Assembly: GCA_035478615.1 (NCBI GenBank) | Contig: DATIJN010000113.1 | Location: forward strand, 1-64,000 | Direction of reading: 5' to 3' | From: JACPFN01 sp035478615 | GTDB taxonomy: Bacteria; Babelota; Babeliae; Babelales; Chromulinivoraceae | DNA: 64,000 nucleotides | Shown: positions 35,405 to 44,302 of the stretch, in pieces | How the letters are laid out: each line of letters opens with the position of its first letter | How positions within the stretch are numbered: position 1 is the first letter of the stretch | Notes under the pieces: generated by a model | What the model saw: the letters and a program-made list of their open reading frames with translations, nothing else | Told to the model about the DNA's origin: nothing | The model's database searches: none | Made by a program: the position numbers and the translations under genes

Positions 35405-36334
35405 TTGAATATGAATAGTGATTTGATTGATGATATCTATAATGTCATTTTATTAAAATCAGATTTATCGGTGATTTTTCAATTTTGTCAAGTCAGTCGT
35501 AATTTTTATACATTAAAAGATGATGTATATCAACAAATTTATTATCGCTGGTATTTTCATACAAACATGCATCAATATAAATCAAACAATCAGTGGCTGT
35601 TTTTAATAAAATTATGTTATAGACTTGATCAATTATTATTAAAATTATCACTATTTTCAACTATTGAAAAATTGTTTTATCTACAAGAATTGTATTTGTT
35701 TAACAAACAACTGACTGCATTACCGACGGCAATCGGTCAATTGATACATTTACAAAACTTGTCTTTGTCAAACAACCAACTGACTGCATTACCGACGGCA
35801 ATCGGTCAGCTGAGTGCTTTACAAAAATTGGATTTGCATCACAACAAACTGAGTGTATTGCCGCCGGAATTTGGAAAGCTGAATGCTTTACAAACATTGT
35901 TTTTGTCAGACAACCAATTGAGTGTATTGCCGCCGGAAATGGGTCAAATAGTGGCTTTACAAACATTGTATTTGGATAATAATCAACTTAGAGCATTGCC
36001 TCCGGAAATGGGTCAGTTGTGTTCTTTAAAAACATTGTTTTTGTATAACAACCAATTGAGTGCATTGCCTCCAGAAATGGGTCAGATGAGTCATTTACAA
36101 TACTTGAATTTGTCATACAACCAACTGAGTGCATTGCCTCCGGAAATGAGTCAATTGGAGGCTTTACAAACATTGAATTTGTTAAACAACCAACTGAGTA
36201 CATTGCCGCCGGAAATGGGTCATTTGGGTGCTTTACAAGAATTGTATTTGGATAATAATCAACTGAGTGCATTGCCGCCGGAAATTGGTCAGCTGAGTCA
36301 TTTACAAAACTTGTATGTGTCAAACACCAACTGA
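35405..36334 (+). CDS. F-box/LRR protein, divergent F-box, truncated end
   Basis: A 309-residue member. Its N-terminal 60 residues (SDLIDDIYNVILLKSDLSVI, FQFCQVSRNFYT) are a much diverged F-box lacking the MTW motif, with NNQWLFLIKLCYRLDQL in its place. About nine LRRs follow, the first two of the form LPTAIGQL. The frame ends at TGA 36332-36334 because AACAACC of sister repeats reads AACACC here, one A fewer. Remaining repeats lie out of frame downstream. Confidence 0.82.
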   Translation: MNMNSDLIDDIYNVILLKSDLSVIFQFCQVSRNFYTLKDDVYQQIYYRWYFHTNMHQYKSNNQWLFLIKLCYRLDQLLLKLSLFSTIEKLFYLQELYLFNKQLTALPTAIGQLIHLQNLSLSNNQLTALPTAIGQLSALQKLDLHHNKLSVLPPEFGKLNALQTLFLSDNQLSVLPPEMGQIVALQTLYLDNNQLRALPPEMGQLCSLKTLFLYNNQLSALPPEMGQMSHLQYLNLSYNQLSALPPEMSQLEALQTLNLLNNQLSTLPPEMGHLGALQELYLDNNQLSALPPEIGQLSHLQNLYVSNTN

Positions 36335-36566
36335 GTGCATTGCCGCCGGAAATAGGTCAGCTGCGTGCTTTACAATACTTGTCTTTGTAAAATAACCAAC
36401 TGAGTGCATTGCCGCCGGAAATGGGTCAGTTGAGTCATTTACAATACTTGTTTTTGTATAACAACCAACTGAGTGCATTGCCGCCGGGAATGAGTCAGCT
36501 GGGTGCTTTACGACAATTGTAAACAAGTTAAAACAACAATTACTAAATGCTGAAATTTATTTATAA
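36335..36566 (+). pseudogene. Decayed 3' end of the F-box/LRR gene
   Basis: In shifted frame the repeats go on (LSALPPEIGQLRALQYLSL, stop; NNQLSALPPEMGQLSHLQYL; LPPGMSQLGALRQL, stop), and after another shift the family cap appears (LKQQLLNAEIYL) ending at a TAA 36564-36566, which begins the hairpin. At least three lesions separate it from the intact form. Confidence 0.75.
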
Positions 36567-36592
36567 TATATCAATATAATATTGATATATTA
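36564..36592. terminator. Hairpin joining two convergent stop codons
   Basis: Near-perfect 14-base arms (TAATATATCAATAT and its reverse complement) around one A. The outer ends are the original LRR gene stop (36564-36566) and the stop of the minus-strand gene (36592-36590). Confidence 0.75.
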
Positions 36593-37012
36593 AATCGTAT
36601 GGATATGTTTTATACAAAATCGATCATGATTTTTAAACATGATCGGATAACATTTAGGACAATATAGACACGAACCTTCTGTATCGTTATAAAATTGACA
36701 TTGTGTCATATCGGGACAAAAGTATCCACATTGATCACACCACAATAAACATTTAACACAATAACCAATCTCACAATATTCACATTCATGCCAATGATCT
36801 TTATCTTTACACACATGAGATTTACAATCATTACATCGTTTATTATAATGCATGCATTGATCACAGCAATTTTTATGACATATATCACAATCGCGTAATT
36901 TAGTGTTTAGTAATTGTGTTTGATGACATTGATCACACGTACGATAAGTGATATTTAAAATTTTCTTAATATAATCCATTTCTTCTATTAATTGTTTAAT
37001 GTCACCATCCAT
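36590..37012 (-). CDS. Cysteine-rich zinc-binding protein
   Basis: A 140-residue protein with about 25 Cys and several His in CxxC pairs (CDQCHQTQ, CDICHKNCCDQC, CNDCKSHVC, CEYCEIGYCVKC, CDQCGYFC, CLYCPKC). The pattern resembles tandem B-box/RING-like or treble-clef modules. Zinc binding is likely; DNA, RNA or ubiquitin-ligase roles cannot be separated by eye. Preceded on the same strand by the 37015-37209 gene only two bases upstream. Confidence 0.75.
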   Translation of the reverse strand: MDGDIKQLIEEMDYIKKILNITYRTCDQCHQTQLLNTKLRDCDICHKNCCDQCMHYNKRCNDCKSHVCKDKDHWHECEYCEIGYCVKCLLWCDQCGYFCPDMTQCQFYNDTEGSCLYCPKCYPIMFKNHDRFCIKHIHTI

Positions 37013-37014
37013 TA

Positions 37015-37209
37015 TTATTTATTTATATGTAACATGATTTTATGTATTAATTTTTCTTTTGCATCTTCATAGGATATATCACTTTTTTCATCATCAATGA
37101 TATATTGAGATTGTGAAAATGACATGGTAGGATTTGATTCGCTGTAAATAGCATACGTATAGGATTGTGTTAACGGTGTAAATCGGATAATAAAATAGGC
37201 ACGATACAT
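37015..37209 (-). CDS. Small hypothetical protein, divergent pair member
   Basis: A 64-residue protein starting MYRAYFIIRFTPLTQSYTYA. No family recognised. I start it at the ATG 37209 because the upstream extension needs a TTG and would enter the symmetric leader shared with the 37239 gene. Its 14-base leader (TGTTATTAAAC plus the ATG) is identical to that of its divergent neighbour. Confidence 0.6.
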   Translation of the reverse strand: MYRAYFIIRFTPLTQSYTYAIYSESNPTMSFSQSQYIIDDEKSDISYEDAKEKLIHKIMLHINK

Positions 37210-37241
37210 GTTTAATAACATAAAACTTGTTATTAAACATG
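37207..37241. promoter_or_regulatory. Symmetric divergent leader palindrome
   Basis: CATGTTTAATAACA and its exact reverse complement TGTTATTAAACATG, separated by seven bases (37221-37227). The outermost bases are the start codons of the two divergent genes, so both have the same immediate 5' sequence. Confidence 0.7.
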
Positions 37242-37826
37242 TCACAATATGTATCAATCAACATACAATTACCATTAGAAATCATAGAATCATGTTTATC
37301 GTTATTATTTAACAATCATCAAAATGATCAGTTAAAACAAATTGTTTTAAACCATCTAAAGCCTGATATAAATCAGAACGAAATTGATGATATTGTTCAT
37401 ATTTGTAAAACATCCGATGATTGTAAACAAACATCCGATGATCAATCATCAACATTAAATGTGATTAAGAATTTAGATGATGAAAAATTTCATCAAATTT
37501 TAGAAGGTATTGGGTTTACAAATGAAGATATGTTAAAAGCAAAACAATTACGTGATGATTTGAAAAATGGCAAAGAATTAAATATGAACCAAGTGACCCA
37601 ATTAATACAACATTATAAAAATAATAATCAATTTGATTTTGCAAAAGTGTCTGAATTAATATCTTTGTTTCAATCATCTACTACAACAACTACTACTTCT
37701 ACGTCGCCAGCAGCACCATCTTTTGATTTAAATCAAATATCAAACCTATTATCACCCATGTTACAAAATCTAAATTTAAACAACAATAGACAAAAAAGAA
37801 GGGGATACCACTCTAGACAAAAATAA
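37239..37826 (+). CDS. Hypothetical protein with helical core and Thr/Ser/Pro linker
   Basis: A 195-residue protein starting MSQYVSINIQLPLEIIESCL. Mostly helical with a low-complexity segment (SSTTTTTTSTSPAAPS) near residue 150 and a basic end (NNNRQKRRGYHSRQK). No family recognised. An upstream TTG-type extension would overlap the divergent partner and break the palindrome, so the ATG at 37239 is preferred. Confidence 0.65.
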   Translation: MSQYVSINIQLPLEIIESCLSLLFNNHQNDQLKQIVLNHLKPDINQNEIDDIVHICKTSDDCKQTSDDQSSTLNVIKNLDDEKFHQILEGIGFTNEDMLKAKQLRDDLKNGKELNMNQVTQLIQHYKNNNQFDFAKVSELISLFQSSTTTTTTSTSPAAPSFDLNQISNLLSPMLQNLNLNNNRQKRRGYHSRQK

Positions 37827-37834
37827 TATCATTT

Positions 37835-38428
37835 TTATTTAAAATTATATTGTATAATTTTATCTCCACTATGAACATATTGATAATTAGATATAAAATG
37901 ATATAATATAAATACAACTTGTTCATATGCAATATTGTTAGAACTTACATAATATTGTCTAACTTTTAGTACAAATCTATAATTATTATTGTTATGTGCT
38001 ATAACTAATACACCAACTGGTGCATTATCATCATATCCAATCCGAATGTCATCAAAATAATCTTCTGATACTTTATACCATATATTATACCACAAACTTA
38101 ATGTCTTTTTATCAACAATATTAGCAAATATAGATAAATCATTGATAAGGTATATTTCTAAATTTTCTTTATCTAAATATGTTAACACATGATCCACATA
38201 ATTCATTATTCGTGTAGTAAACTGATAACAATCAATCCATTGTTGAATTGTAAAAAAGTTTACTTTAGGTAATGGTAAATTGTTTTTTTCAAATTTTGTG
38301 TACCAAAAATGAATATCGTTACATAATTCGTAGATATTTTTATTAGTTTGACATAAATTTTTTAAATCATTAATATTTGTATTTAATAAATATGAATATG
38401 TAATTTCATCAATGTTTGTTGATAACAT
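37835..38428 (-). CDS. F-box-like protein
   Basis: A 197-residue protein with the viral F-box pattern in the first 60 residues (IDEITYSYLLNTNINDLKNL, CQTNKNIYELC, FWYTKFEKNNLPLP) and a beta-rich C-terminus (YRFVLKVRQYYVSSNN). The FWxxKF...LP stretch is shared with other F-box-only genes here. Likely SCF adapter by analogy. Confidence 0.78.
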   Translation of the reverse strand: MLSTNIDEITYSYLLNTNINDLKNLCQTNKNIYELCNDIHFWYTKFEKNNLPLPKVNFFTIQQWIDCYQFTTRIMNYVDHVLTYLDKENLEIYLINDLSIFANIVDKKTLSLWYNIWYKVSEDYFDDIRIGYDDNAPVGVLVIAHNNNNYRFVLKVRQYYVSSNNIAYEQVVFILYHFISNYQYVHSGDKIIQYNFK

Positions 38429-38504
38429 TTATAATCAATATAAATTTTTATTTACATAAAACGATATTCATACTTATTATGATGTAGACATCATATCTTG
38501 TTAT

Positions 38505-38530
38505 TTAAATATTATATTCATAATATTTAA
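38505..38530 (-). terminator. 3'-end hairpin
   Basis: 11-base arms TTAAATATTAT and reverse complement, four-base loop, next to the stop codon of the 38532-39896 gene. A smaller perfect hairpin (38478-38495, arms TATGATGT) lies alongside. Confidence 0.65.
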
Positions 38531-38531
38531 T

Positions 38532-39896
38532 TTAGTAAAAAAGTGTAACACCTGATTGCTTTTGTAAAAATGTCAGCATCTCTTGCTGATTTAATTTAAT
38601 ATAAAACAATCGTTTTAAACCACCATATGTACTACAAAAAGTAATTGCATCTTTTTCGATGCATAAACATACATTATCATTTTTACGTTCATCAAAATTT
38701 TGATGATAAAAATTGATCGTCATTGGAAATATACCACAATTTGTATACAAGTAAAGTTTGTCAGTCATACTAAAATAATTTAAAACATCATCACGATTAA
38801 AATGGTTAGTATACAATTCTTGATCATAAGTCACATTCACTTTACAATCCATACAAATTCTACTACCACCACAACATGCAACATTTTTATCACATTGACA
38901 ACAAGTAGATGGTTCCGCTAAATTGTCAAATCTTTTTAATATCGATTGTATTTTGAAATCCCATTCGTAACTTTTAGCAACAAGTGTTTTTGGAAACTCG
39001 AGATGATTTTCTTGATATAATGTCCTCCACGGATTGGATTGATTTTCGAGAAATACATTCAATGCATCAATTCGTTTTTTATACTCATGATGATTTTCGG
39101 ATAATAGTTTAGTTTTATTATTATTAACCATTTTCATAGAAAATGTACCAAGTGCATCAAAAGTTAATGTTAATGTGTTTAAACAACGCACTATTTTTAA
39201 TGGTTTATGTAATATATCAAATAATACAGATGAAGTACATACAGATGCATATATAGCACATTCATACTCATCATTTGATTTTACATGAATTGCATTCAAT
39301 TTTAATTTACTATCATCAATTATTTTTACATAAATGACATAATCATCCACAACTCTTGTACTATTATCATTTTCGGATAATAGTTTAATTTTTTTATCAA
39401 CCTTATTCAGATAAAACACATTATTATTATTATTATTATCAATAGTTATTACTAATGCTGTTTTAAAACAAGCTATTGTTAATGGTTTATGTAATATATC
39501 ATATAATAAATCTTCCAAATATATATCACCCTCATACTCATCATTTGATTTTACATGAATTGCATTCAATTTTAATTTATTATCAATTGTTTTTACATAA
39601 ATGACATAATCATCCACAGTTCTTATACTTGTAGTTGTATCGTGATTATTATTATTAACCTTATTAAGATGAAATGAATAAATTTTATCAATAGTTATTG
39701 TTAATGTGTTTTTTAAACACACTATTGTTAATGGTTTATGTAATAAATCAAATAATAAAGATTCCAAATATATAGCACCCTGATACTCATCATTTGATTT
39801 TACATGAATTACATTCAATATTAATTTACCATCATCCTTTATTTTTATATAAATAACATAATCGTTCACTGTTCTTTTAATTTCAGATGTATCCAT
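38532..39896 (-). CDS. Protein with a triplicated beta-rich domain
   Basis: A 454-residue protein. The first 270 residues consist of three copies of a block of about 80-90 residues. Each holds VDDYVIYVK, K.KLNAIHVKSNDEYEG, a YxxSLLFDLLHKPLTIV strand-helix and a hydrophobic end. The C-terminal 180 residues are different, with cysteines in CCQCDKNVACCGG and RICMDCKV suggesting a zinc knuckle. The repeats look like tandem PH/Tubby-like or small beta-barrel domains, but I do not recognise the family. Upstream neighbour is the phosphatase gene, 11 bases away on the same strand. Confidence 0.78.
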   Translation of the reverse strand: MDTSEIKRTVNDYVIYIKIKDDGKLILNVIHVKSNDEYQGAIYLESLLFDLLHKPLTIVCLKNTLTITIDKIYSFHLNKVNNNNHDTTTSIRTVDDYVIYVKTIDNKLKLNAIHVKSNDEYEGDIYLEDLLYDILHKPLTIACFKTALVITIDNNNNNNVFYLNKVDKKIKLLSENDNSTRVVDDYVIYVKIIDDSKLKLNAIHVKSNDEYECAIYASVCTSSVLFDILHKPLKIVRCLNTLTLTFDALGTFSMKMVNNNKTKLLSENHHEYKKRIDALNVFLENQSNPWRTLYQENHLEFPKTLVAKSYEWDFKIQSILKRFDNLAEPSTCCQCDKNVACCGGSRICMDCKVNVTYDQELYTNHFNRDDVLNYFSMTDKLYLYTNCGIFPMTINFYHQNFDERKNDNVCLCIEKDAITFCSTYGGLKRLFYIKLNQQEMLTFLQKQSGVTLFY

Positions 39897-39907
39897 CGTT
39901 TTTAAAT

Positions 39908-40753
39908 TTAATTGATTTTAACACAATCATTTTTTTGTAACAAAAAATAAAGCGCTTTATAACAAAATTCCAACTGATTCGTCGTTTGCACCAATCCCGA
40001 ACGACATAATCTCATTTTTAAAATGCTATCGACAATGTTTATATCATTGCTATTATTTATCATTATATCGTGATAAATGGTGGAAACAACTGAAAAAACA
40101 CCAGAACGTCCCAAGCCTGCACTACAATGAATACATGTTATTAAATGATCATTTAATAATGTAATCAAATGACAAAATGATTCAATAGATGGTAAGCCAA
40201 AATCAGACCAGCCTGAAAATTGATAATGATAAACACATTTACTTTGATTATCTTTTGTGATACAAAATCGGCGTTGTACAATATCATGATGACATTGAAC
40301 ATTGTTCAATGTTATATTTATATCATCTACGATGATTTGATTGTCAAGTGGATAATATAAATAACATTTTTCCGTGTTATTTTCTACCAATTCGGTCAAC
40401 ATGACAATTTGTTTGACATTATAATTAAATATCATATCCCAAAAGTGATAAACCGTATTTGATAATGGCGCTTGTGTTATAATCAATCGATCATTAATCC
40501 AATTGGCATTAATGTATTGGTTTTTTAATAATACCAATGTATTCTCATTTGCATGGACATTGGTATAACGATTTTCATCGTCATGACTGAGTGATGTTGT
40601 AAAATCGGGATGTTGTAACTTTGATTGTTCTTCAATGTATTTAAACTCCAATGCCCAACCTGTAAGTGATTTTGGTGACGCTCTAAAACTGACCGCGTTT
40701 TTAATGAATACTTGTTCAAATTGATCAATTTTAAAACGATATTGGCTATGCAT
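39908..40753 (-). CDS. Protein tyrosine phosphatase
   Basis: A 281-residue classical PTP. The phosphotyrosine loop region shows INANWINDRLIITQAPLSNT, the mobile loop is GWSDFGLPS instead of the usual WPDxGxP, and the catalytic P-loop HCSAGLGRSG is near residue 210 with nucleophile Cys and the invariant Arg. QTTNQLEFCYKAL is the Q-loop region. Hydrolyses phosphotyrosine in proteins, probably to alter host signalling. The Pro to Ser change beside the general acid Asp is unusual. Lies between the D5 gene and the triplicated protein, all on the minus strand. Confidence 0.92.
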   Translation of the reverse strand: MHSQYRFKIDQFEQVFIKNAVSFRASPKSLTGWALEFKYIEEQSKLQHPDFTTSLSHDDENRYTNVHANENTLVLLKNQYINANWINDRLIITQAPLSNTVYHFWDMIFNYNVKQIVMLTELVENNTEKCYLYYPLDNQIIVDDINITLNNVQCHHDIVQRRFCITKDNQSKCVYHYQFSGWSDFGLPSIESFCHLITLLNDHLITCIHCSAGLGRSGVFSVVSTIYHDIMINNSNDINIVDSILKMRLCRSGLVQTTNQLEFCYKALYFLLQKNDCVKIN

Positions 40754-40807
40754 TTTATTATTGTTTTATTTATATTTATCTCTACTAAATATAAATAGAT
40801 AATCATT

Positions 40808-43648
40808 TTAATTAGCATCAAAAATAGATTTCGAATCATCTTTATCTTTCATTAATGCAAATCCAGGCCATCCTTTTGCCGTTTTACCCCAACGATTATA
40901 CAAATCTTTGCGTAATGCTTCTCGTTCCGGTATATTACGGTTTGGATAACATTGACGATACCAGACGCGAAATGCTTCGTTAATCTGATTCAACGTGATG
41001 ATCGATTTTGTATCACGAATTTGTTTTGCATCATCCACATAGACTTCATAAATACATTCGCTAATAAATAAACCAACATAATCATTTTCTTTCCAATAAT
41101 TTTCTGTATGTTCAATCACAATGTCGGGTGTTTTTAAACCTTCGGTGGCATATTTTGGATAATATTGTGTTAATATCCATAGAAATGCAGATGTTAAAAC
41201 TGGAATTTCATTTTCGAAATTCGTATTCATTTGAAATAAACGTTGTTTATATCGTTCTTCTTCTGAATCTGGAGGTGTTTCAACCCATTGACTTAAAAAA
41301 GGCACAATTTTTACTCGTGCTTCTACTGCTTTCTGTCTTGTCATATTTGGTATATCATTCGCACTCATAATTGTTTTAAATGTTAATTCAATATCATCAC
41401 CGTTTTCACCGAGTTTACGCGCGTAAAATCTATCCCCTCCGGTTAATCTTTTAAGAGCAGCTGTATTAAGTTGAACCGTATCATCAGCTTCATCTAAAAT
41501 ACATCCGCGTGCACCAGCTGCTCTTGCAAATTGTGGTGTCGCATTACCCGAATGTCCACTTTTTTCTGATAAAACGGAAACTGTCATTTTAATGATATAT
41601 TTACCAAATGTTTGTTCATATAATTTTATAATCATTGATTTTGAATTATCACCATTTCCTGTAAATATGGCAAAAATTTTATCATTATTGCGACCGATAA
41701 AAAATGACGATGAAAATTTTAAAAAATAATGTAATAAAGACTCATCTGGAAATACCTGTTCTAACCATGTCATACATCGTACGACAAGCTTGTGCTTCCA
41801 ATGAAAATAATCATTAAATGGTACATTAGCACATAATGTAATATAATCTTCTGGTTTAGCACAACGAAATATAATATCATTGTTAATTATCTCCAACACA
41901 CCATTTTTAACACCTGTTAATTTTGGATTTTTGTTCAAATGTTCAGAAAAATGAATATTGGCAAATTTTTCAATCGCTTCTTCCATGAGCCGTTTTTTGA
42001 ACGGTGATATTTTAAGTTTGGCAATCAAGGCTGATAATTTTTTATTATTTGCTTCATGATTTGTTTTTTCTTGATTTTTATCATCCCCGTTAGGCATATC
42101 TGATATCATTTTATTTAAATCAGTGCGTATCAATTCGAACCGTTTTAAAAATTGATTAGAAATTTTCTTTCGTAATTCAATACCTTTTTTTGTTTCAATC
42201 CATCCAAAATCATCAAAAATATACCATTTATCATTTTGTATATCATAGGTAAAATCTAACCAAAATAATTTATACAACGCGTCAGCAACATCAGAATCCA
42301 AACATGATGTTGCTTTTTCCATCGCTAATATCACCCAGTGATAATGCCAATCATCATACATTTGTTTATTATCTTCACGCGCATAAAAACCTAATGTTTT
42401 TAGAGTGATACAACTTTGACCAAAGGTATCATATAATTGTGTACATATTTCTTTGACAGCATCTTCATGCTGAGCATGCACACCATCTTCTAGATATAAA
42501 AGATGACAATCTTTCGTTTGTTGTATTGTATTTTTTATCCATAATTGCAAACCATCGCCATGTCCCTTACTTACATGATACAATGCTTTACCAATATCTA
42601 ACCACCATGATTCATGTGTATATCTTTCTTGTGATAACATGGTTAATAATTTACGGGCCATTTCTAAATTTTCTTCATCGTCTTGATCAAATTTCGACCG
42701 GTTTGATCCAAATGGTTTTATTTCGATAGGATCAAACTTTGATTTTTTATTCATTTCTTGTCGTATGAGTAATGTATTGCTACCGTAATGAGTGGATAAA
42801 AACATGGGTAGCCAATATTCAGTTTCCACTTTATGATCGAAAATGCGTTTATCTACTGTATTATTTCTAACATGTTCATGATATTTGATTAAAAATGCAT
42901 CATTTAAATTTTCAATTTCATCCGGTAATTGATCTTCATCTAATAAATCTTTAGTAATTTTATTCCAAAAATGAATTTCTTTTAATGGCGGTACCGTAGG
43001 TAATGTTGTACTACCGTACAACATGATTGGTGTTGTTGATATGTTTTTACTCATGATGCTATCCCAATCACCAATGGGTTGTCGAGACATTTTTGACAAA
43101 ATGTTAAATCTACGTAACATGGTGATCATCTCATGACGAATGAGGTGATCTTGTATTTTTGTATCAATACGTGCGTAAGGAAATTGAATACGTACTTTCA
43201 TAATCATAAATTGATCATCGTCATGTTTTTCAATCCAACAATTTTTTGATTCCAATACAACAACCATTAAATCACGTTCTTCTTGTAGATTAAAATATTT
43301 TAACAAAATAGTTTGATACAAATAACATAACCAAGCCAAAAATAAATCATCATAAGGTTCCCACTCATGATCATCGTCATCGTGCTGAAATTTAAATACA
43401 AATTCTTGAATTAAAGGTATTGATGTGGTAGGCATTTCTGATAAACATAAATCATGAGGACGTTGATCGTCCTCATTTGTTAATTGATCATGAACAAGCT
43501 TACAATACTGTTCCCAGAACTGGGTGAGATTCTGATTTGGTATCGACCAAACACCATCAGGTCCGAAATGTGTGTAGTGTGTTACTGTTCGGTTTTCTTC
43601 CGATAACTGCCGCAATAAATCACGCAACTCATAATTCATTTTTGACAT
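40808..43648 (-). CDS. D5-like primase-helicase
   Basis: A 946-residue protein, size typical of NCLDV D5 proteins. C-terminal half is a superfamily 3 helicase: Walker A GNGDNSKS near residue 661, Walker B with RGCILDEADD, and the AAA+ sensor segment (MSANDIPNM). A D5_N-like region precedes it. The N-terminal 300 residues include acidic runs and probably an archaeo-eukaryotic primase-like domain, which I cannot confirm by motif. Unwinds and primes viral DNA at the replication fork. An AAAATTGA box is 54 bases upstream, consistent with early expression of replication genes. Confidence 0.93.
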   Translation of the reverse strand: MSKMNYELRDLLRQLSEENRTVTHYTHFGPDGVWSIPNQNLTQFWEQYCKLVHDQLTNEDDQRPHDLCLSEMPTTSIPLIQEFVFKFQHDDDDHEWEPYDDLFLAWLCYLYQTILLKYFNLQEERDLMVVVLESKNCWIEKHDDDQFMIMKVRIQFPYARIDTKIQDHLIRHEMITMLRRFNILSKMSRQPIGDWDSIMSKNISTTPIMLYGSTTLPTVPPLKEIHFWNKITKDLLDEDQLPDEIENLNDAFLIKYHEHVRNNTVDKRIFDHKVETEYWLPMFLSTHYGSNTLLIRQEMNKKSKFDPIEIKPFGSNRSKFDQDDEENLEMARKLLTMLSQERYTHESWWLDIGKALYHVSKGHGDGLQLWIKNTIQQTKDCHLLYLEDGVHAQHEDAVKEICTQLYDTFGQSCITLKTLGFYAREDNKQMYDDWHYHWVILAMEKATSCLDSDVADALYKLFWLDFTYDIQNDKWYIFDDFGWIETKKGIELRKKISNQFLKRFELIRTDLNKMISDMPNGDDKNQEKTNHEANNKKLSALIAKLKISPFKKRLMEEAIEKFANIHFSEHLNKNPKLTGVKNGVLEIINNDIIFRCAKPEDYITLCANVPFNDYFHWKHKLVVRCMTWLEQVFPDESLLHYFLKFSSSFFIGRNNDKIFAIFTGNGDNSKSMIIKLYEQTFGKYIIKMTVSVLSEKSGHSGNATPQFARAAGARGCILDEADDTVQLNTAALKRLTGGDRFYARKLGENGDDIELTFKTIMSANDIPNMTRQKAVEARVKIVPFLSQWVETPPDSEEERYKQRLFQMNTNFENEIPVLTSAFLWILTQYYPKYATEGLKTPDIVIEHTENYWKENDYVGLFISECIYEVYVDDAKQIRDTKSIITLNQINEAFRVWYRQCYPNRNIPEREALRKDLYNRWGKTAKGWPGFALMKDKDDSKSIFDAN

Positions 43649-43701
43649 TTATCTAATTATCGTTTAATAAATATTTTAATTTTCTAAACTTTTTATTTTT
43701 A

Positions 43702-43709
43702 TCAATTTT
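43702..43709 (-). promoter_or_regulatory. Early-promoter-like AAAATTGA box of the D5 gene
   Basis: Minus-strand exact match about 54 bases upstream of the start codon at 43648. The 43711-43740 hairpin (arms AATATGATT) and the divergent gene at 43815 lie beyond it. Confidence 0.55.
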
Positions 43710-43814
43710 TAATATGATTCATTTTATTACTAATCATATTAAATCAACAATTTAATATATCTTCCTATAGTCTGCGATTTATTTATTTATTTAAAGCTAA
43801 AATAATAATAGTAA

Positions 43815-44273
43815 ATGTCAAAAGAAATCATAGTTGTTGCATCAGGATATTTTGAGCCAATGGTCCATTATGGCCACATCGATTATTTGACTAAAGCCCG
43901 ACAGTTGGGTGACAAATTGATTGTCATTGTAAACAATGACCGACAATCAGTTTTAAAAAAAGGTATATGTATAATACCTGTAAATCAAAGAATCAAAATG
44001 ATCCGTGAATTACGGTGTGTTGATTTTGTCATTGAATCGGTAGACGAAGATCGTACAGTGTGTAAAACATTATCCATCTTACATCCTGATATTTTTGCTA
44101 AGGGAGGAGATCAAACAATAAATACCATTCCAGAAGCAGAAGTTTGTAAGCAATTAGGTATTAAAATTGTTGATGGTTTAGGTGATAAAATACAATCCTC
44201 ACGATACTTACTGGCAGATTTTAAAGATAAAGTTGACAAAATCGATAAAAAATACTTACATGACGAAGTTTAA
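43815..44273 (+). CDS. Cytidylyltransferase/RfaE-like nucleotidyltransferase
   Basis: A 152-residue enzyme of the class I nucleotidyltransferase (Rossmann) superfamily. The HxGH motif is HYGH at residues 18-21, preceded by ASGYFEPMV; later LIVIVNNDRQS and FAKGGDQ match the family. The closest pattern is glycerol-3-phosphate cytidylyltransferase or the nucleotidyltransferase half of RfaE (heptose-1-phosphate adenylyltransferase). Builds an activated sugar or polyol nucleotide, possibly for viral glycans. Substrate cannot be set from sequence alone. Confidence 0.86.
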   Translation: MSKEIIVVASGYFEPMVHYGHIDYLTKARQLGDKLIVIVNNDRQSVLKKGICIIPVNQRIKMIRELRCVDFVIESVDEDRTVCKTLSILHPDIFAKGGDQTINTIPEAEVCKQLGIKIVDGLGDKIQSSRYLLADFKDKVDKIDKKYLHDEV

Positions 44274-44302
44274 TATATAAATATTTGATAAAATACATTA
44301 AA

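Noticed and set aside
37015..37257. Longer start for the 37015 gene
   Set aside because: It begins with TTG, overlaps the divergent 37239 gene and crosses the symmetric leader.
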